NCBI RefSeq assembly: GCF_024362695.1 | Contig: NC_065407.1 | Coordinates: 5,952,001-6,016,000 of the forward strand | From: Pectinophora gossypiella | Taxonomy: Eukaryota > Arthropoda > Insecta > Lepidoptera > Gelechiidae | Length of the DNA stretch: 64,000 bases | Reading direction: 5' to 3' | Part shown: piece by piece, positions 1-11,736 of the stretch | Position numbering within the stretch: the first letter of the stretch is position 1 | Layout of the letters: the number at the start of each line of letters is the position of its first letter | Position numbers and translations under genes: made by a program | Notes under the pieces: model-generated | Told to the model about the DNA's origin: nothing | The model's database searches: none | What the model saw: the letters and a program-made list of their open reading frames with translations, nothing else

Positions 1-632
1 AGAAGTGGGCCGTTAGGTAAAATATCTCTCTGTGACATGACCATAAGATAGCACTAGGTTTTAAAATATCTTTCCGTCCTCCTAGTAGGCACCTCACTTA
101 CTCGAGGACCTCCGACTATCAGGCCTACCTGAGGCGTTCCGGAATACCGTACAGGTGATGAGTTGAGGCCGGCTCAGGCCAGGGCGTGCTGGACGATGGC
201 GGCGCAGCGGGCCAACTGTTACGCAGCTGGCGGGCTGCACGTCCACCGGTCAACCTCGCAGTCCTTCACCGGGCCTTATCCGGAGTGTTGACAAAAGGAG
301 AGGCGCAGCACATCCACATGCGCGCCGCACAAAGGAAAGCTTCGACGTGCAAACAACCAAGGCAAGCTCCGCCGTAATGAAGCTTGAAATAACTTGCAAA
401 CGCAGAAGAAAACAGTAGGAATCTTCATTCACCAAACATTGTTGAAATCATCTGATCCAATCATAAACTTCTTCTTACATTAAAACTTGCAAAACGTTAA
501 AAACTTTAAAACGTTAAAACTTTAGAAACTCAAAAACCCCATCTGCAACAAGGAATGGCAATGATTAGCATGTGGTTCAGCTGACAGCGTGGCAAGGCAA
601 CTCACGAGTGTAAAACAAAGAAAATAACTTAC
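1..632. other. Unassigned, partly GC-rich sequence
   Basis: No gene is recognised. Positions about 150-380 are clearly more GC-rich than the surroundings, but short reading frames on both strands are broken and resemble no family known to me. Positions 480-540 are an A/T-rich stretch with repeated AAACGTTAAAACTT-like motifs. It may be part of a diverged transposable element. Confidence 0.4.
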
Positions 633-718
633 AGGTTCATCCGGGATAGTTGGGCATCGCTCGGATGAAACCTAATCCCACCCACTGGACCTTAGGCGAT
701 GGGATTTCAGTGATGTTG
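633..718 (-). other. Candidate small exon, minus strand
   Basis: On the minus strand an 86-base segment is bounded upstream by a pyrimidine-rich acceptor (TTTGTTTTCAG) and downstream by a consensus donor (CCT then GTAAGT). One frame is open for about 26 codons and then meets a TGA a few bases before the donor, so the segment would be untranslated or a terminal coding piece. No protein family is recognised. The CpG-rich patch at 2030-2145 could be an upstream minus-strand promoter, but this is inference. Splice-like flanks of this quality also arise by chance. Confidence 0.25.
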
Positions 719-1358
719 CTGAAAACAAAGGACCTCGAGGTTATCACAAAGTTGGTGCAAAAATATGCACGAAGAATTGCGAGGACTCACCATCTCGGTT
801 AAGCTATTTATTTAAATCGAGACATCGGCTCTTGATGTCGCCGATAAATCGTGGCTTTTAATTTGCCCACATTATTGTTACGGCAGTGGAGTCTCCGGCG
901 CTCTCGCGACGTCCCCACTTTCCATAACCTGTCTCTCAGCTCAGCCAGCTGTCAGTCTGACACAAGAACCACGAACAAAGTTGCCAAACTAGAAAAAATC
1001 TACCAAACCATAAATTCGCCGAATCAACGACAACAATCGATCGACTTGTTTGATCCCAAAATTTAAACAATATAATTATAATATATCAAAAATAAATGTT
1101 GCAGATAATTTACTATACCAAATTTTGAAGAAAATAAAATAATCAAAAATATTCGGGCCCATCGATAACCCTGCAGCGCCATCTGTGATTTCCTGCGGGT
1201 AAAATATAAAAACAATGTTATATCGCCAGAAACCACAAGATGTCGCTACAAGGCTCGTTGGTCCGAAATGCTTCGTTACAATACACTTAATCGGCTTAAG
1301 TAAAAAAAACTTAGTAAGATAAACACCTAATTCTGACATCCATATAATGACCATAATA
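719..1358. other. No gene seen
   Basis: Nothing coding is recognised. A short sequence from about 874 beginning TGTTACGGCAGTGG resembles the start of an insect LTR, but no matching second LTR or end could be found in the window. Confidence 0.4.
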
Positions 1359-2029
1359 CAGGGTGTTAGTGACATCGTAACGAAAAAAAAAATGGAACGC
1401 CTATTTTATTGTACTAAAAACGATGGTGGGTGTTTTTCTTGTCGCAAATGTTTAATTAAGATTTTCAATTTTTACTGTGCCGCAATGTAAGTCGAACAAC
1501 GCGCCACACAGACGCTAAACTTACGCGCGGCTACGTTACGCGTGTGAGATACGATGTTGATATCTAGGTAGGAGTTTTCATTCTCTTGTATTTAGATGCT
1601 TAGTAGTGGTTCAACGTTTAAAAATGTTGTTTGTTGAAGTAGAACACCTACTGCCACGATTTTTCACGCACGGTACCTACCTACCAGTTATTAAAACGTT
1701 CCTAACTTATTAACAATAAAAACTCTACTCTTGCCTTACCTTAATTGTTATTCCTTCGGATGAAGTACCTAGGTAGGTACCCTAGAACATGTCACGTCAC
1801 GTAGGTATGCAACATCGCGTTTCCTCCGCGGTAGGTAGGTATCACACGCACTCACAAACACAACACCTTGCTCTTTAATAAACATCAACAATCTTCCATA
1901 CTTTTGCGCAGTAAATGGTCTATGATCTCATCATAGTCGACACTACTCATTTACAGAATGAAACAAACACTCACAAACACGAAAAAAATATCCTCGAAAA
2001 ACATCACGCGATTCGGGTCAAGCTTAGTA

Positions 2030-2145
2030 TTCGACTGAGCGGAAGCGCGCGGCGGCGGCGTTAGCGCAAAGCATCAAAGGCGCCGACTAAGGGCGCCGAC
2101 GACGCACCGGCCGCGGCCGAGTCGAGCCGACGACTAGAGAGAGAG
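2030..2145 (-). promoter_or_regulatory. CpG-rich patch, possible minus-strand promoter
   Basis: This ~110-base block is very rich in CpG (repeats of GGCGCCGAC and CGGCCGCGGCC) in otherwise AT-rich DNA, and is followed by a short GA run (2134-2152). On the minus strand it leads into TCAGT at 2034-2038, the arthropod initiator motif. No transcript evidence exists here and it lies inside the candidate TIR element, so it may be element-derived. Confidence 0.2.
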
Positions 2146-2164
2146 AGAGAGTATGTTTATGGTG

Positions 2165-2530
2165 CAAGTGACAGAGAAAGAAATAGTATCTGTTCGTATG
2201 CCTACTTTATTGGCGAGCGTTGCCCTTGACCCGTGCGCCGGCTATTCACCTGCGCATAGCTGAAGTTGTAGATACGTTATTATTATTATTGATGACATTG
2301 ATAAAATTTAATAATTAGTAATTTTTATTTGTTTGTTTTAAATGTGCGTTCTATGCAGCTTAAAACACAATATGGGACTGAAAAAAATCTATTTTTTTTA
2401 TGAATTTGGCGACAGGAAACTTCACTTGATACTTATCAACTCAAAGAAATACCTAGTATCTGTTCGTAATGCCTACTTTATTGGCGCGCGTTGCCCTTGA
2501 TCCGTGAGGCTATTCACGTCCGAGTATCCA
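2165..2530 (+). repeat. Direct repeat segments A and B
   Basis: Segments at 2165-2260 and 2445-2530 share the core AGTATCTGTTCGT, then TGCCTACTTTATTGGCG and TTGCCCTTGA. A third, more diverged copy lies at 3543-3708. Between A and B sits a diverged copy of the MITE half (2327-2450). The arrangement shows internal duplication within the 1359-3920 region. Confidence 0.6.
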
Positions 2531-2605
2531 TCAAGACAGATCAAACAAGCCCTAACTCGGAGGTCTTGCGTCCCAGGATCCTTTAATTATGTCTTAGAAC
2601 CTTCT

Positions 2606-2830
2606 TGGCCTATGTGGTCCAGTGGTTGAGCGATGGGATGCGGAGGGTCCGAGTTCGTATTCCGGTGGGGACATATCACAAAAATCTGTTTATAAGGCCT
2701 TTGGTTGGGACGTTACAGGCTGATCACCTGATTGTCCGAAAGTAAAATGATCCGTGCTTCGGAAGGTACGTTAAGTCGTTGCTCCCGTCTACTAGGTACT
2801 TATGTAAGCACGTAGCCGTTACATGAATAT
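2606..2830 (+). mobile_element. tRNA-derived SINE, 3'-truncated
   Basis: The head carries an A-box-like TGGTCCAGTGGTTGAGC and a degraded B box (GAGTTCGTATTCC), followed by the shared SINE body with GCTGATCACCTGATTGTCCG and the GTGCTTCGGAAGG domain. The typical tail is missing. It belongs to the same family as the copies at 5080, 41413 and 54671. Confidence 0.85.
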
Positions 2831-3542
2831 TGTACACAGAACAGGATAGGTTTAATTAGTTCTTTACTGATGATTTAACAATGAGATTTAAAACTACGAA
2901 TAACTTAGTACTTAGTACCTCGGTACGGTACCAACATGTAACAAGAAAAATAAGATCACTCCACTCGGACAATTTTTTTCTTTGAACATGCCGACATTGC
3001 CTACGCGGCGGAGTTGCCGAACTATCGATAGGTAGATTATCAATTGTTGAACTTGAAAATTGTCTAAACTATCGAAAGTAGTGATAGTACATTTAGATCG
3101 ATACTAGCGATAGTACCGATAGGTCTTGCTTTGTAACAATAATGGGTATTGATCTAAAAGATTTATTTATTTATTTATTTTCGATTTTTGTGTAGCGAGG
3201 TTTTGCGTAGGTACTTACATACTAAGTTGGTGGATGGTTGACATAGTAGGTAACTAATTACCTAATCTGTGGTGGTTGTGTTAGTTGGTTGTTAGTTATT
3301 CTAATGACAACAAAGAATACAATTATTTACTGTTTCAACTGTTTTAGGTAGATAATGGCCCTGATTCCTATGAGTAAATGAATGAATAACCCGGTCGAAT
3401 CAAAAAGGTATCTCGCTGGTAACTTAATTCTGTCGGTTGTTTTAGATTTCTGCTTAAAATTGACGTGTATTCCATAAATTTTATGCCTGTTGATTATCCG
3501 TCCATTTAAGAATAAGAATAAAATAAATTTATAATTTACGAT

Positions 3543-3708
3543 AGACAGAGAAAGAAATAGGATCGGTTCGTAGTGCCTACTTTGTAGGCCGCGCCGCCGC
3601 CGCGCCGCCGGCGTGCGGCGCGGGGCGCGCGGAGCGGGGCGTGCGGAGCGGGGCGCGCGGCGCGGTGCGTGTGGCCGTTGACCCGTTCGAGCAGCTGTTG
3701 TCTCCATT
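3543..3708. repeat. Segment C with extreme GC-rich insert
   Basis: This is the third copy of the 2165/2445 repeat. Where those copies read GGCGAGCGTTGCCC, this one has an ~85-base block (3587-3672) of almost pure G and C built from GCGGAGCGGGGC-like units before the sequence resumes with GTTGACCCG. The block looks like local tandem expansion. Confidence 0.6.
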
Positions 3709-3920
3709 ACATCGAAAATTTTCGATAATTTGTCATTATTGTTTTTTTTATTGAAATTTGGGTTCTATGCAGCTAAAAGCACAATATGGAATTGAAAATA
3801 ATTAAAAACAAAACTCAAAATTTCATGAATTTTGCGACGGAAAATTCCACTAGATATTAACTCAGAATCATGGTCTGAATCATCCCTTTCAGTATTCGTT
3901 ACGATGTCACTAACACCCGG

Positions 3921-5070
3921 TATATGCAAATTCCATTCTAATTTACATTGATATTAACACTTTTTTAAAACTAGAACAATAAAAATGTTTTAACATTTCG
4001 CTTCCTTATTGAAGCATTAATTGCAAGCGTGCAGTGTATGTAAAAACACTGCAATTTTAATTGTTATAAGATCTGTATCAGTGTAGTTATAGCAAATGTT
4101 ACTGGATCAAATAACGCTTCTATTTTTGTTAGTGTTACCTTGCAAAACATACCTAATAATAAACAGACTAAATTATGTGTACTCGGGACGCCTATATAAT
4201 ATAAACAGCCTATATATTATACAGGTTGTTTACGTTATAGGCTGTATAATTGTATATAGAGGCTGTTCATGTAATAATGTAATTTACGTCCCACCGCTGG
4301 ACAAAAGCTTACTCTCAATCTCCCGACGTTCACTGTGAGTTGGCAGAGATCTTTGGGTTAACTAATTGAGCAATTTTAAAATCATTTTTGAAATCGATTA
4401 ATTCTTCTGATACCTGGATACCGAAGGTCGAATACAGTGATATATTTCTTTAATAAGTACATTCATACATACATAAACTCACGTCTATTTTGTAAGCAGA
4501 AACTATGGAATTCAATGTGCTGCGGACACACTGCTTGCTCCACATTCACCAATCGTAAAATCATTTTGAAGTAGTATTGTATTACGATGAACTTTCCTGT
4601 ATGAAACAAACAACCTGTAGCCAATCTGCAGACAAGGTAACAAAAGATATTGAAAGCAGTCCACACACACAGGGAAGTCCAGTACAAGCGATACAAGTGA
4701 TCTTTACCGAGGACATCCACTCGTCTTTTTATCTCATACCACTCGAAAATAGATCACTAAGTTAATGCCAGTAAATTACCTGCAACTTGGGGCTAGTAAG
4801 ATATTGATAAGTTCCGTTCGGACAAGGTTGTGTGGATTGGTTAGGTTGCAAATTATTAGTTAGATGAAGGTGTGTAGAAAAAATAACATTAAAACTAATT
4901 ATTGTCAAACAAGCGGAGGTTATTGAGGTCTGATTGACATGATTTTTATCCTATTCGAATTAATTTTTTTCTGTACACATATTATCCTCCTATTACATGG
5001 AACTTAAACATAGCTGGCGAGGAGATACAGGCGGGGATACAGGCGTGATGATATATTATGTTATGCATAA
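3921..5070. other. No gene seen; small SINE fragment
   Basis: No coding region is supported. Around 4267-4325 a fragment reading CGTCCCACCGCTGGAC resembles the CCCACTGCTGGGCATAGGCC motif of the lepidopteran repeat at 11085. The rest is AT-rich sequence without recognised structure. Confidence 0.45.
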
Positions 5071-5079
5071 TATCGAAAT

Positions 5080-5400
5080 ACGGCCTCCGTGGTCCAGTGG
5101 TTGAGCGTTGTGCTCACGATCCGGAGGTCCCGGGTACGAATCCCGGCAGGGACAAATCACAAAAATCACTTTGTGATCCCTAGTTTTGTTAGAACGTTAC
5201 AGGCTGATCACCAGATTGTCCAAAAGTAAGATGTTCCGTGCTTCGGAAGGCACGTTAAGTCGTTGGTCCCGGTTATTACTTACTGATGTAAGTACGTAGC
5301 CGTTACATAAGTCATGTCAGGAGCCTATGGCGGCTCAATAATAACCCTGACACCAGGGTTGATGGAGTTGGTAAGCAACCTCACAACCCACACGATAGAT
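5080..5400 (+). mobile_element. Full-length tRNA-derived SINE with TSD
   Basis: The head has an A box (GTGGTCCAGTGGTTGAGC) and a B box (GGGTACGAATCCC), then the central domain (CCGTGCTTCGGAAGGCACG), then the type I tail with the hairpin-forming AACCCTGACACCAGGGTT, ending CACAACCCACACGATAG. The nine bases TATCGAAAT at 5071-5079 are repeated at 5401-5409, so both insertion boundaries are defined. It has no coding capacity; transcription would be by RNA polymerase III and mobilisation by a LINE in trans. Confidence 0.9.
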
Positions 5401-5409
5401 TATCGAAAT

Positions 5410-5874
5410 TAACTGTTTAGTCCTCTTCTTCTCCAAATTGACAGTTCAGAAATCAGAAATCAGAATCATTTATCCAACGTAATTATCATGGATAAACTTG
5501 TTAAAGGTCAATGTACCATTTTTGAATTTACGTCATGTAACAGTTTATAACAATATTGACATTAGAACATCGAAATGACAACAGATTAACGATGACATTT
5601 GTGAATTCGGTAGTTTATGGTTTGATCCAGTTTAAATCGTGAGAAAATCCTTCAGAAGAACTTGATCCATTAGGAAATAGACTAATATAATGGATCTAGA
5701 TTCTTATTGGTATTTATGCAACGTCCGGGCAAGGTTTAGTGAATGAGCTATTACAAATTAGATTGATTCGTTAACCTTGATGTGTCTCACGTTATTTGAA
5801 CATCTTGACTCAAAAGAACTTTAAAGCTTGCCAGTATTGGATTTTGTATGTAGATTGCTTGGTGCTTCAGGGAC
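5410..5874. other. No gene seen
   Basis: AT-rich sequence with no recognised coding or repeat structure. Confidence 0.4.
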
Positions 5875-6050
5875 GGTACTGAAAAGTATCGGCGTTCGAA
5901 GGACGTAATATACGATCTCGACGACCCGATTACTCTAGCCATAGAGGCGGCCAATCAGCTCGCAACACCAAACACTTCAGAACCCCGAAACCGACCACGC
6001 CGGCGTGGTCGACGATTTCCCTAACCAAACTAGGCATCACAAAGTAATTT
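5875..6050 (+). repeat. Repeat fragment with 18-bp perfect palindrome
   Basis: The block containing GGCGGCCAATCAGCTCGCAA and a closing TAGGCATCACA resembles a dispersed lepidopteran repeat. At 5993-6010 it contains the perfect palindrome GACCACGCCGGCGTGGTC. No coding capacity was seen. Confidence 0.4.
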
Positions 6051-6837
6051 TGAAGATGAAAAGTATGCAAGAATCTCTAGCTAGCTCATGAGACATACAA
6101 AATATAATATAATAATTAATCAATTAATTGGTTATTACAAGTTATAGTTGTTACGGTATATTCACAAATGACATTTGGCTTTTATTATTTTGAAAATTAT
6201 TCATAAACTAAGCTGTATGCTTTTCATATATTTCATTCGATTACACTATGGCTTTTCGTAATCGTTTGCAACTTGGTTAGGGCCCTTGCACATGGAAATT
6301 GAAACATGTTGCTAAATAAAAAAAATGCTTAAAATTTACAACTCTTTCATAACGTTCCCTTCCAGATAGACACGTTTTACGTTGCTCACTGGAAATTTCG
6401 AATAAATTATCTATTTTAATTTATCAACGTGACTATAGAAACACGATGGCACTAAACTATGCGAAGTCACGCGGCACCACGGCATGCAAAGTGCCAAGAC
6501 AGCTAGGAATAAAGTAGTAGGAGTAAAGTAATTAGGCTTAAGTTGAACGGAGTGTTCGTATAGCTGCTAATTGAGTCTATTTCAATTGTATTTCTAACCT
6601 ATTTAGTCTTACTGCCAAATTGAGAACGTTATTTCGAATATGTAACAACAAAAAACTTCTTTTTATCTTTACCCTACTGCCCTAATAGGAGTAAGTAATA
6701 TTTTAGTATCACCTACCTTTAAGTATCTATCACGTTTGTCTAACAAACTACCCTATTTGGGATATAGTCGTGAGCTTATGCCATGTTATGTTTTAATACA
6801 GTTTCTGGATCATTTATGAAAATATTTTCACTTTTAT
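6051..6837. other. No gene seen
   Basis: AT-rich sequence without recognised gene or repeat. Confidence 0.4.
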
Positions 6838-6990
6838 CAATCAATCAATAATACTTTATCGCACAACGACATATACAAAGGACATAAACATACGAATAAA
6901 AATAAGCACAATAGGCAATAGGCTTTTATCTGCTAGTCCTTCAAGTATAAAAAGTTTACAGCAATACAGTAGTCAAGCGTGCCTATAACT
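6838..6990 (-). mobile_element. LINE 3' end, minus strand
   Basis: Read on the minus strand, the segment ends in GTGCGATAAAGTATTATTGATTGATTGA, which is a LINE-style 3'UTR terminus (compare GTGCAATAAAGTGTATTTG of the element at 35159) with a short TTGA tandem tail. Upstream is AATAGGCNNTT-type 3'UTR sequence. It is heavily 5'-truncated. Confidence 0.55.
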
Positions 6991-6999
6991 GATTGAATG

Positions 7000-9439
7000 A
7001 CCAACAACAAAAATAGACAAGACATGCAGATTCGATAAAAAGCTGGACAAAAAACAAACGTCAAGTAAAACCCAACCGCTAAAGTAAGTAACGCGAATCG
7101 CATTAAACTTCCTCATTCTTCACACATCGCAAATGTGTAACGTTCCACTCTAATTCAACAAATGGATGGCTAAACATAGGTACTGGAGGCTATCAAGTCA
7201 ATAAATAAATCAAGCAATTTACTTCGACATTAGTAGAGTAAATAGTAAAAGAGTAATGAATTATACTCCAGACGACTTTACTTCAGAATTTTAAACGACA
7301 TTATTATTAATAGCTAATATTTTGTCCTCGTCCTTTGTTTTAATCGAAACATTATCATCATCAGTTTTCAACTAATCAAATCAGTTACTTTTTACTATAC
7401 GCCAAAACACTAATTTACTATGGAATTTGTTTGAAAAAGCAACCTGTAACGTCATAGAAAAACGTGACAAAACGTCGCACTTATTATTAGATTTTTCTTT
7501 CATAAATAAGTTAAAAAGAAAAACGAAAACTTTTTTGTCACCTTTAGATCTGTCTTTATTTAATAATCAGAATTTCATAATTTATCACTGACCTAGGAAA
7601 CTACCCAATTTAGGGCTACAACAGACGGACTATTTGAACTACAAGCTGCAAAATGGCTGGCAAGTCAGAATATCTGTTTTGGCTCTATCTTCCAGTATCT
7701 GTCAAGCAGACAAGAAATCCAGGCAAGTCTCTGTATATTTAGATTTGATTTTACAGAAATTTCGCGTCAAGAACTGGTTTGATCGTTAGTAAATACTACA
7801 AACTTAATCATTAAGAATTTTTATTGCCAGTATGTATAGCCAGTAACAAACAAAATTACGTTCTTAATACAACAACATTTTAAAGGAACCTATATGCAAC
7901 AATTTACGTCAATTTAATCGCTGTCGATCAATCTAATCGTATCTTTAATCCAAATACACTTTTTATAAGTCATTTGCTGACATTTGATACAAAAAACTAA
8001 TTTACAAAGTTAAGTAGTCGTAGAACCTATGCGTCCCTCGTGTTAAATATAATAAAAAACACATGTTTGACTTTTAGATGTGGAGTGTATTAGTTGTAAG
8101 TGTAAGGCGCCATAAATTAACAAAAATGAAAAAGGCAGCACCCCATCGCCATGTTGGAAGGGTAGAAGGAAAGTTAAACGCGGTGTTGCCATAATATAAA
8201 ACAAATTGTAGTGTGTACTAAACAGAACCTTTAATTACACATTTCCTAGTTTTGCATGTATCCGTATTATTAAATAATTACTTTCAGTAATAAAACTGAT
8301 TAACAAACATCATTGTCACACGCAAGAATTGTAAAAAAAAAACACATTGAAGCAATGGGTATAAAGTAGGAAATTACTTTTTAGTATATTACCCGTAACG
8401 AGAATTCACGTTGACTTCGCCACTTTTAGTAGAGAGTTACGGGAAATTACCTGCAACAAAAATAACAAATAGTTGAAATATGATCACATTGTAATCCCTT
8501 CCGGGTGAATACAGCAACGTGTCGTCAAATGGATCTTACAACTTCTCTCTGTTGGTATAATATATTTATTATTTTAAAGATTTTAAGTAGAAAAGTCTTT
8601 ATAATTTCAATTTATAACGATACCTTATGTATGTAGTACCTTATGTATGGGACATATCTAATAGTCTAACATTTATGGTGGTGTAGGCCGTGTAGTGTAA
8701 CAGAGCCTTGACATCCAACAACAATAAAACCCCCGTATATCTACCTACCTAGGAACGACAGAAATTCTACCACAGTTCATCATATTTATCTGCGGGTGCT
8801 AATTCGAGCACCGAACTAGATTTACCTCACCCCCTCTGAATCTTACTTTAGTCTAAATGCCCGTAAGCTGCTAAGGAGTAAGGGAGATCGCGCGCGGATT
8901 GTCTGTCTCGTTCGCACTTATGCATTAAACGGCACACGGTAAGCATAAGATTTTTGCGTGATTATAGGCGAATACTTGTAAGTGACAATACCGAGAATCT
9001 GTATTTTTTTTCGGTGACCACCGGCACAGAAGCAGATCCAGCTTTTATGTCAGGAGGGGTGAACACCAGGTCGCAAACAAACTATCTTCGAAGAGAATTA
9101 GATAAAATTGCAGTGGCAACCCATGACCCGACCTGTCGCCATAAATTTATTTCCATCTGTTTAAAAAACACATAACTTTCCATAAATCAACTTATAATCG
9201 TATCCCAACTGCAACTCTTACTTTAAACTTTATCTCCAAGCGTTAAAGTGATATAAAAACCGCTGCGTGCGTCACAAAGGCTCGACAATTCCGTTCAGAA
9301 AGGACAAGGCGAACTAGCGGAGAGACCAGTCGCTTATCTAACCTGTATGTATTACAAGTTACTATATAGAGCAGTGCAATGGTTGAATCTAACTGAACTA
9401 AGTAACTAAGCGTAATTTGGACGTCGTCTTTCATAGTTT
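7000..9439. other. No gene; one dispersed repeat copy at 7364-7560
   Basis: No coding region is supported. Positions 7364-7560 carry a dispersed repeat with ACTATGGAATTTG and AAAGCAACCTGTAACGTCAT, also found at 53939-54080 (plus) and 25742-25795 (minus). The remainder is AT-rich. A short frame near 8954-9175 resembles no known protein. Confidence 0.5.
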
Positions 9440-9745
9440 CTATTTTTATTTTAAATAATATAGGCTCGCGTTCGACCACAATCTCATCTAACGTGGATCA
9501 AGCTTAACTAGCAAATGCCTATTCACTCTAGCCTTGAAGACTCTCAGATTATAACGAGTTGGAAAAAGAGACCACGGCACACAGTTCCAGTCCTTAGCTG
9601 TTCGCATCAAAAAGGAAGAGGCGAAACGTTTAGTGCGGATTAGTGGTATATCCACAACATAAGGATGAAATTCCTCCCGACGCCTAGTTGTCCGTAGATG
9701 GAATGGAGTGGGTGCAATTAACTCGTGAAGTACTCTCACATTGAC
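9440..9745 (-). pseudogene. LINE reverse-transcriptase C-terminus remnant
   Basis: An open frame at 9488-9739 encodes the extreme C-terminal tail typical of insect non-LTR retrotransposon ORF2, with FHLRTTRRREEFHPYVVD, then RFASSFLMRTAKDWN and VFKARVNRHLL. The catalytic RT domain is absent, as expected for 5' truncation during target-primed reverse transcription. The 3' end reads GATTGTGGTCGAACGCGAGC, matching the second copy at 33015-33400. The frame is not interrupted within the fragment. It is not expected to work. Confidence 0.85.
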
Positions 9746-10189
9746 ACTTTCCGTCTTAGAAATTTTAATTATTTATTAAATAAAAATACATAAACAAGTA
9801 CATTCCATCCAACTACAATTGTAACAACACACATATTATTAAAAACAAAACTTAAAAAATGGATAAAAAGCTATAAATAAAAAATGTCCTCCAGCTCACC
9901 ACATCGAGGCAAAGTCCCCAGAATACTGGCCACGTTGCCCCTCTTAACGTTGCGTCGTTTTCTGTTCGTTGTCTTAGAAATTAATTCACTTATCAAAGTG
10001 TTGTAACTTTGATGAGAGTAGAAGAATTGAAAGGGGTGTGTCAGGGTCTTAGTAAGTGGAATTTCATGATCGCTGCCTACCCTATAGGGAAATAAGCGTG
10101 ATTTTATTTAAGTAAATAAAATGAGTAACAACAAAATGCAATATGAATAGTGGTTTATTTAATTATATAACTTTTTTTACGTGAGTTAT
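9746..10189. other. No gene seen
   Basis: AT-rich with no recognised feature. Confidence 0.4.
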
Positions 10190-10375
10190 TGTGGACTTAC
10201 CCCCTGCGGTTGATTGAGGGGAGGCCCGTGCCCAGCAGTGGGACGTTTATAGGCTGTTTATGTTTTATGTATGTATTGTGGGCTTGCCACAATGACATTA
10301 ACTACTTGGCCAGACAAATGAAGAGCGTTTAGGGCTCTTATCCGGTACAAACGTAACTTTGTTTGCACAAAAACA
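10190..10375 (+). mobile_element. SINE type II tail plus short dispersed repeat
   Basis: GGTTGATTGAGGGGAGGCCC, then CCCAGCAGTGGGACG and TATAGGCTGTTTATG is the type II SINE tail, seen in full form at 52560-52889. It is followed at 10265-10375 by a repeat with CTACTTGGCCAGACAAATG and GAGCG, related to copies at 22735 and 62325 (plus) and 31445 and 60120 (minus). Confidence 0.65.
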
Positions 10376-11084
10376 CTTTTTTATCTTTTTCGGACAATGT
10401 GCACTTCTGAAAAATTTGCCTCCGCGCGACTGACAAGCATCATGGCAACGCATCATACGATGGATAAACGAATGTGATTGGTCAGTTTCAACTGTGAAAC
10501 CCCGTCTTGCCCCTCCTTCCCCTATGTGGGATATTTATATAAAACAAACACGGGGGAAAGTATATACCTTCGACAAACTTACATTATATTACATTTCATC
10601 AAAGAATCGTCAGAAAAGGAAAGCATGAAATTAAATAAGGCCATCTCTTACAAAGGACGGATTAAACCGGAGAACAACACGGACCGTGAAAGGGATTATA
10701 TTGTGTAAAGCAAATCAACTGTGATCAAACGGATTTGTTTTGTTGTAAACGCCTGCGCATGTGGCTACGCGCAGCATAGATGGAGAAAGCGATAATAAAA
10801 TCTAAACCTACAACCCACCCTGTATCCATTAACACAAAAAAAATGAAAAAATTGTTTGTGTGTTTGTGTCATAATCGTTTGCAACTTGGCTAAGGCCCCC
10901 GGCTAGGTAGTGTGTATACAACGGCATACGGTCGCGCCACCATTATGTTCTAGATACAGAAAACCTTAGTATATTATTAACGAACTTACCTGTTATTGAA
11001 GTTCTATTGTAATTATACGAGTGCTTCGTTCGAAGATATTAGTAACCCCCGCCCGCCGTAGACCCCATACCCTTTCTGCAAATA
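10376..11084. other. No gene seen
   Basis: A 76-codon frame at 10478-10708 has no recognisable features. The sequence includes a TATA-like TTTATATAAAAC near 10530, but nothing downstream supports a gene. Confidence 0.4.
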
Positions 11085-11180
11085 TCGCATCATCATCATC
11101 AGCCGTATGACGCCCACTGCTGGGCATAGGCCTCCCCCAAGGATCTCCACGACGATCGGTCCTGCGCTATCGCTGCGCTG
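11085..11180 (+). mobile_element. SINE-like lepidopteran repeat fragment
   Basis: A CATCATCATCATCAG run leads into CCCACTGCTGGGCATAGGCC and CCACGACGATCGGTCCTGCG, a motif set familiar from dispersed moth and butterfly repeats. It is truncated at its right end into a short GCTGC-type repeat. Confidence 0.6.
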
Positions 11181-11736
11181 CGCTGCGCTATGCAAATATC
11201 GCATACAGAGCCCTAAACTAATGAAGCGCGCGGAGACTATCCGAATGCAGCAGACAATAAAAGACTACCTTCTAAAAAAAAAAGGAATTACTTACTTTTG
11301 TTTTTTTTTATATATGCTTTCAACCATATGTGCAATGAATGGTGTAACTATGCGATACTACATTGTGTTCAAGCTTATCATCTCATAGGTTACTAATCTC
11401 GAGAACGAAGCACGAAGTATAATGGAAAAAAGTTTTGTAAAAGAATTATGTCCTGTTTTTCCTGAACGGAATGAACACATTTTAAACTAGTGACAAGGTT
11501 AATATCAGCTTAAAGTTGGTAACTTACTACAAGCTATGTTCTGACAAAATTCAAGCTACAACTTTACAAGGCGGTTTAGTTAAATTCCTCAACTTTTTCC
11601 TACGAATTTGAATATTGGAGCTACATTGCGTACTTGGGTATTAGACACGGACCACAGATTATAATAACAGTATTGCCTATCATCGATTGCAGTCAGTAGA
11701 GCGAGCGATAGACAGCAGCTGTTTGTCGTTATAATT
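11181..11736. other. No gene seen
   Basis: Nothing recognisable. Confidence 0.35.

Larger units (their letters stand above)
1359..3920. mobile_element. Candidate 2.6-kb TIR element (or two MITE halves)
   Basis: The left end (1359-1384) and right end (3895-3920) are inverted copies of a 26-base sequence containing GGGTGTTAGTGACATCGTAA, matching at 25 of 26 positions. The same terminus occurs on the compact MITE at 40825-41046 and on copies at 55383-55803. The inside holds a SINE (2606-2830), a CpG-rich patch and three related segments beginning around GACAGAGAAAGAAATAG (2165, 2445, 3543). The last ~190 bases (3735-3920) are the right half of the MITE consensus, and 2327-2450 is a diverged second copy of that half. 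No transposase frame is seen. It is either one non-autonomous element with internal duplications or two truncated relatives side by side. The target duplication is unresolved. Confidence 0.45.

Noticed and set aside
3327..3707. 126-codon minus-strand frame with Arg/Pro/Ala-rich start
   Set aside because: The N-terminal part is only the GC-rich block; the remainder is AT-rich noncoding repeat.
4463..4765. Overlapping 60-85 codon frames on both strands
   Set aside because: No domain, no splice context and no codon pattern supporting a gene.
5082..5160. A functional tRNA gene
   Set aside because: The tRNA-like head is followed by the SINE body and tail with a TSD, and it recurs many times; it is a SINE promoter rather than a tRNA gene.
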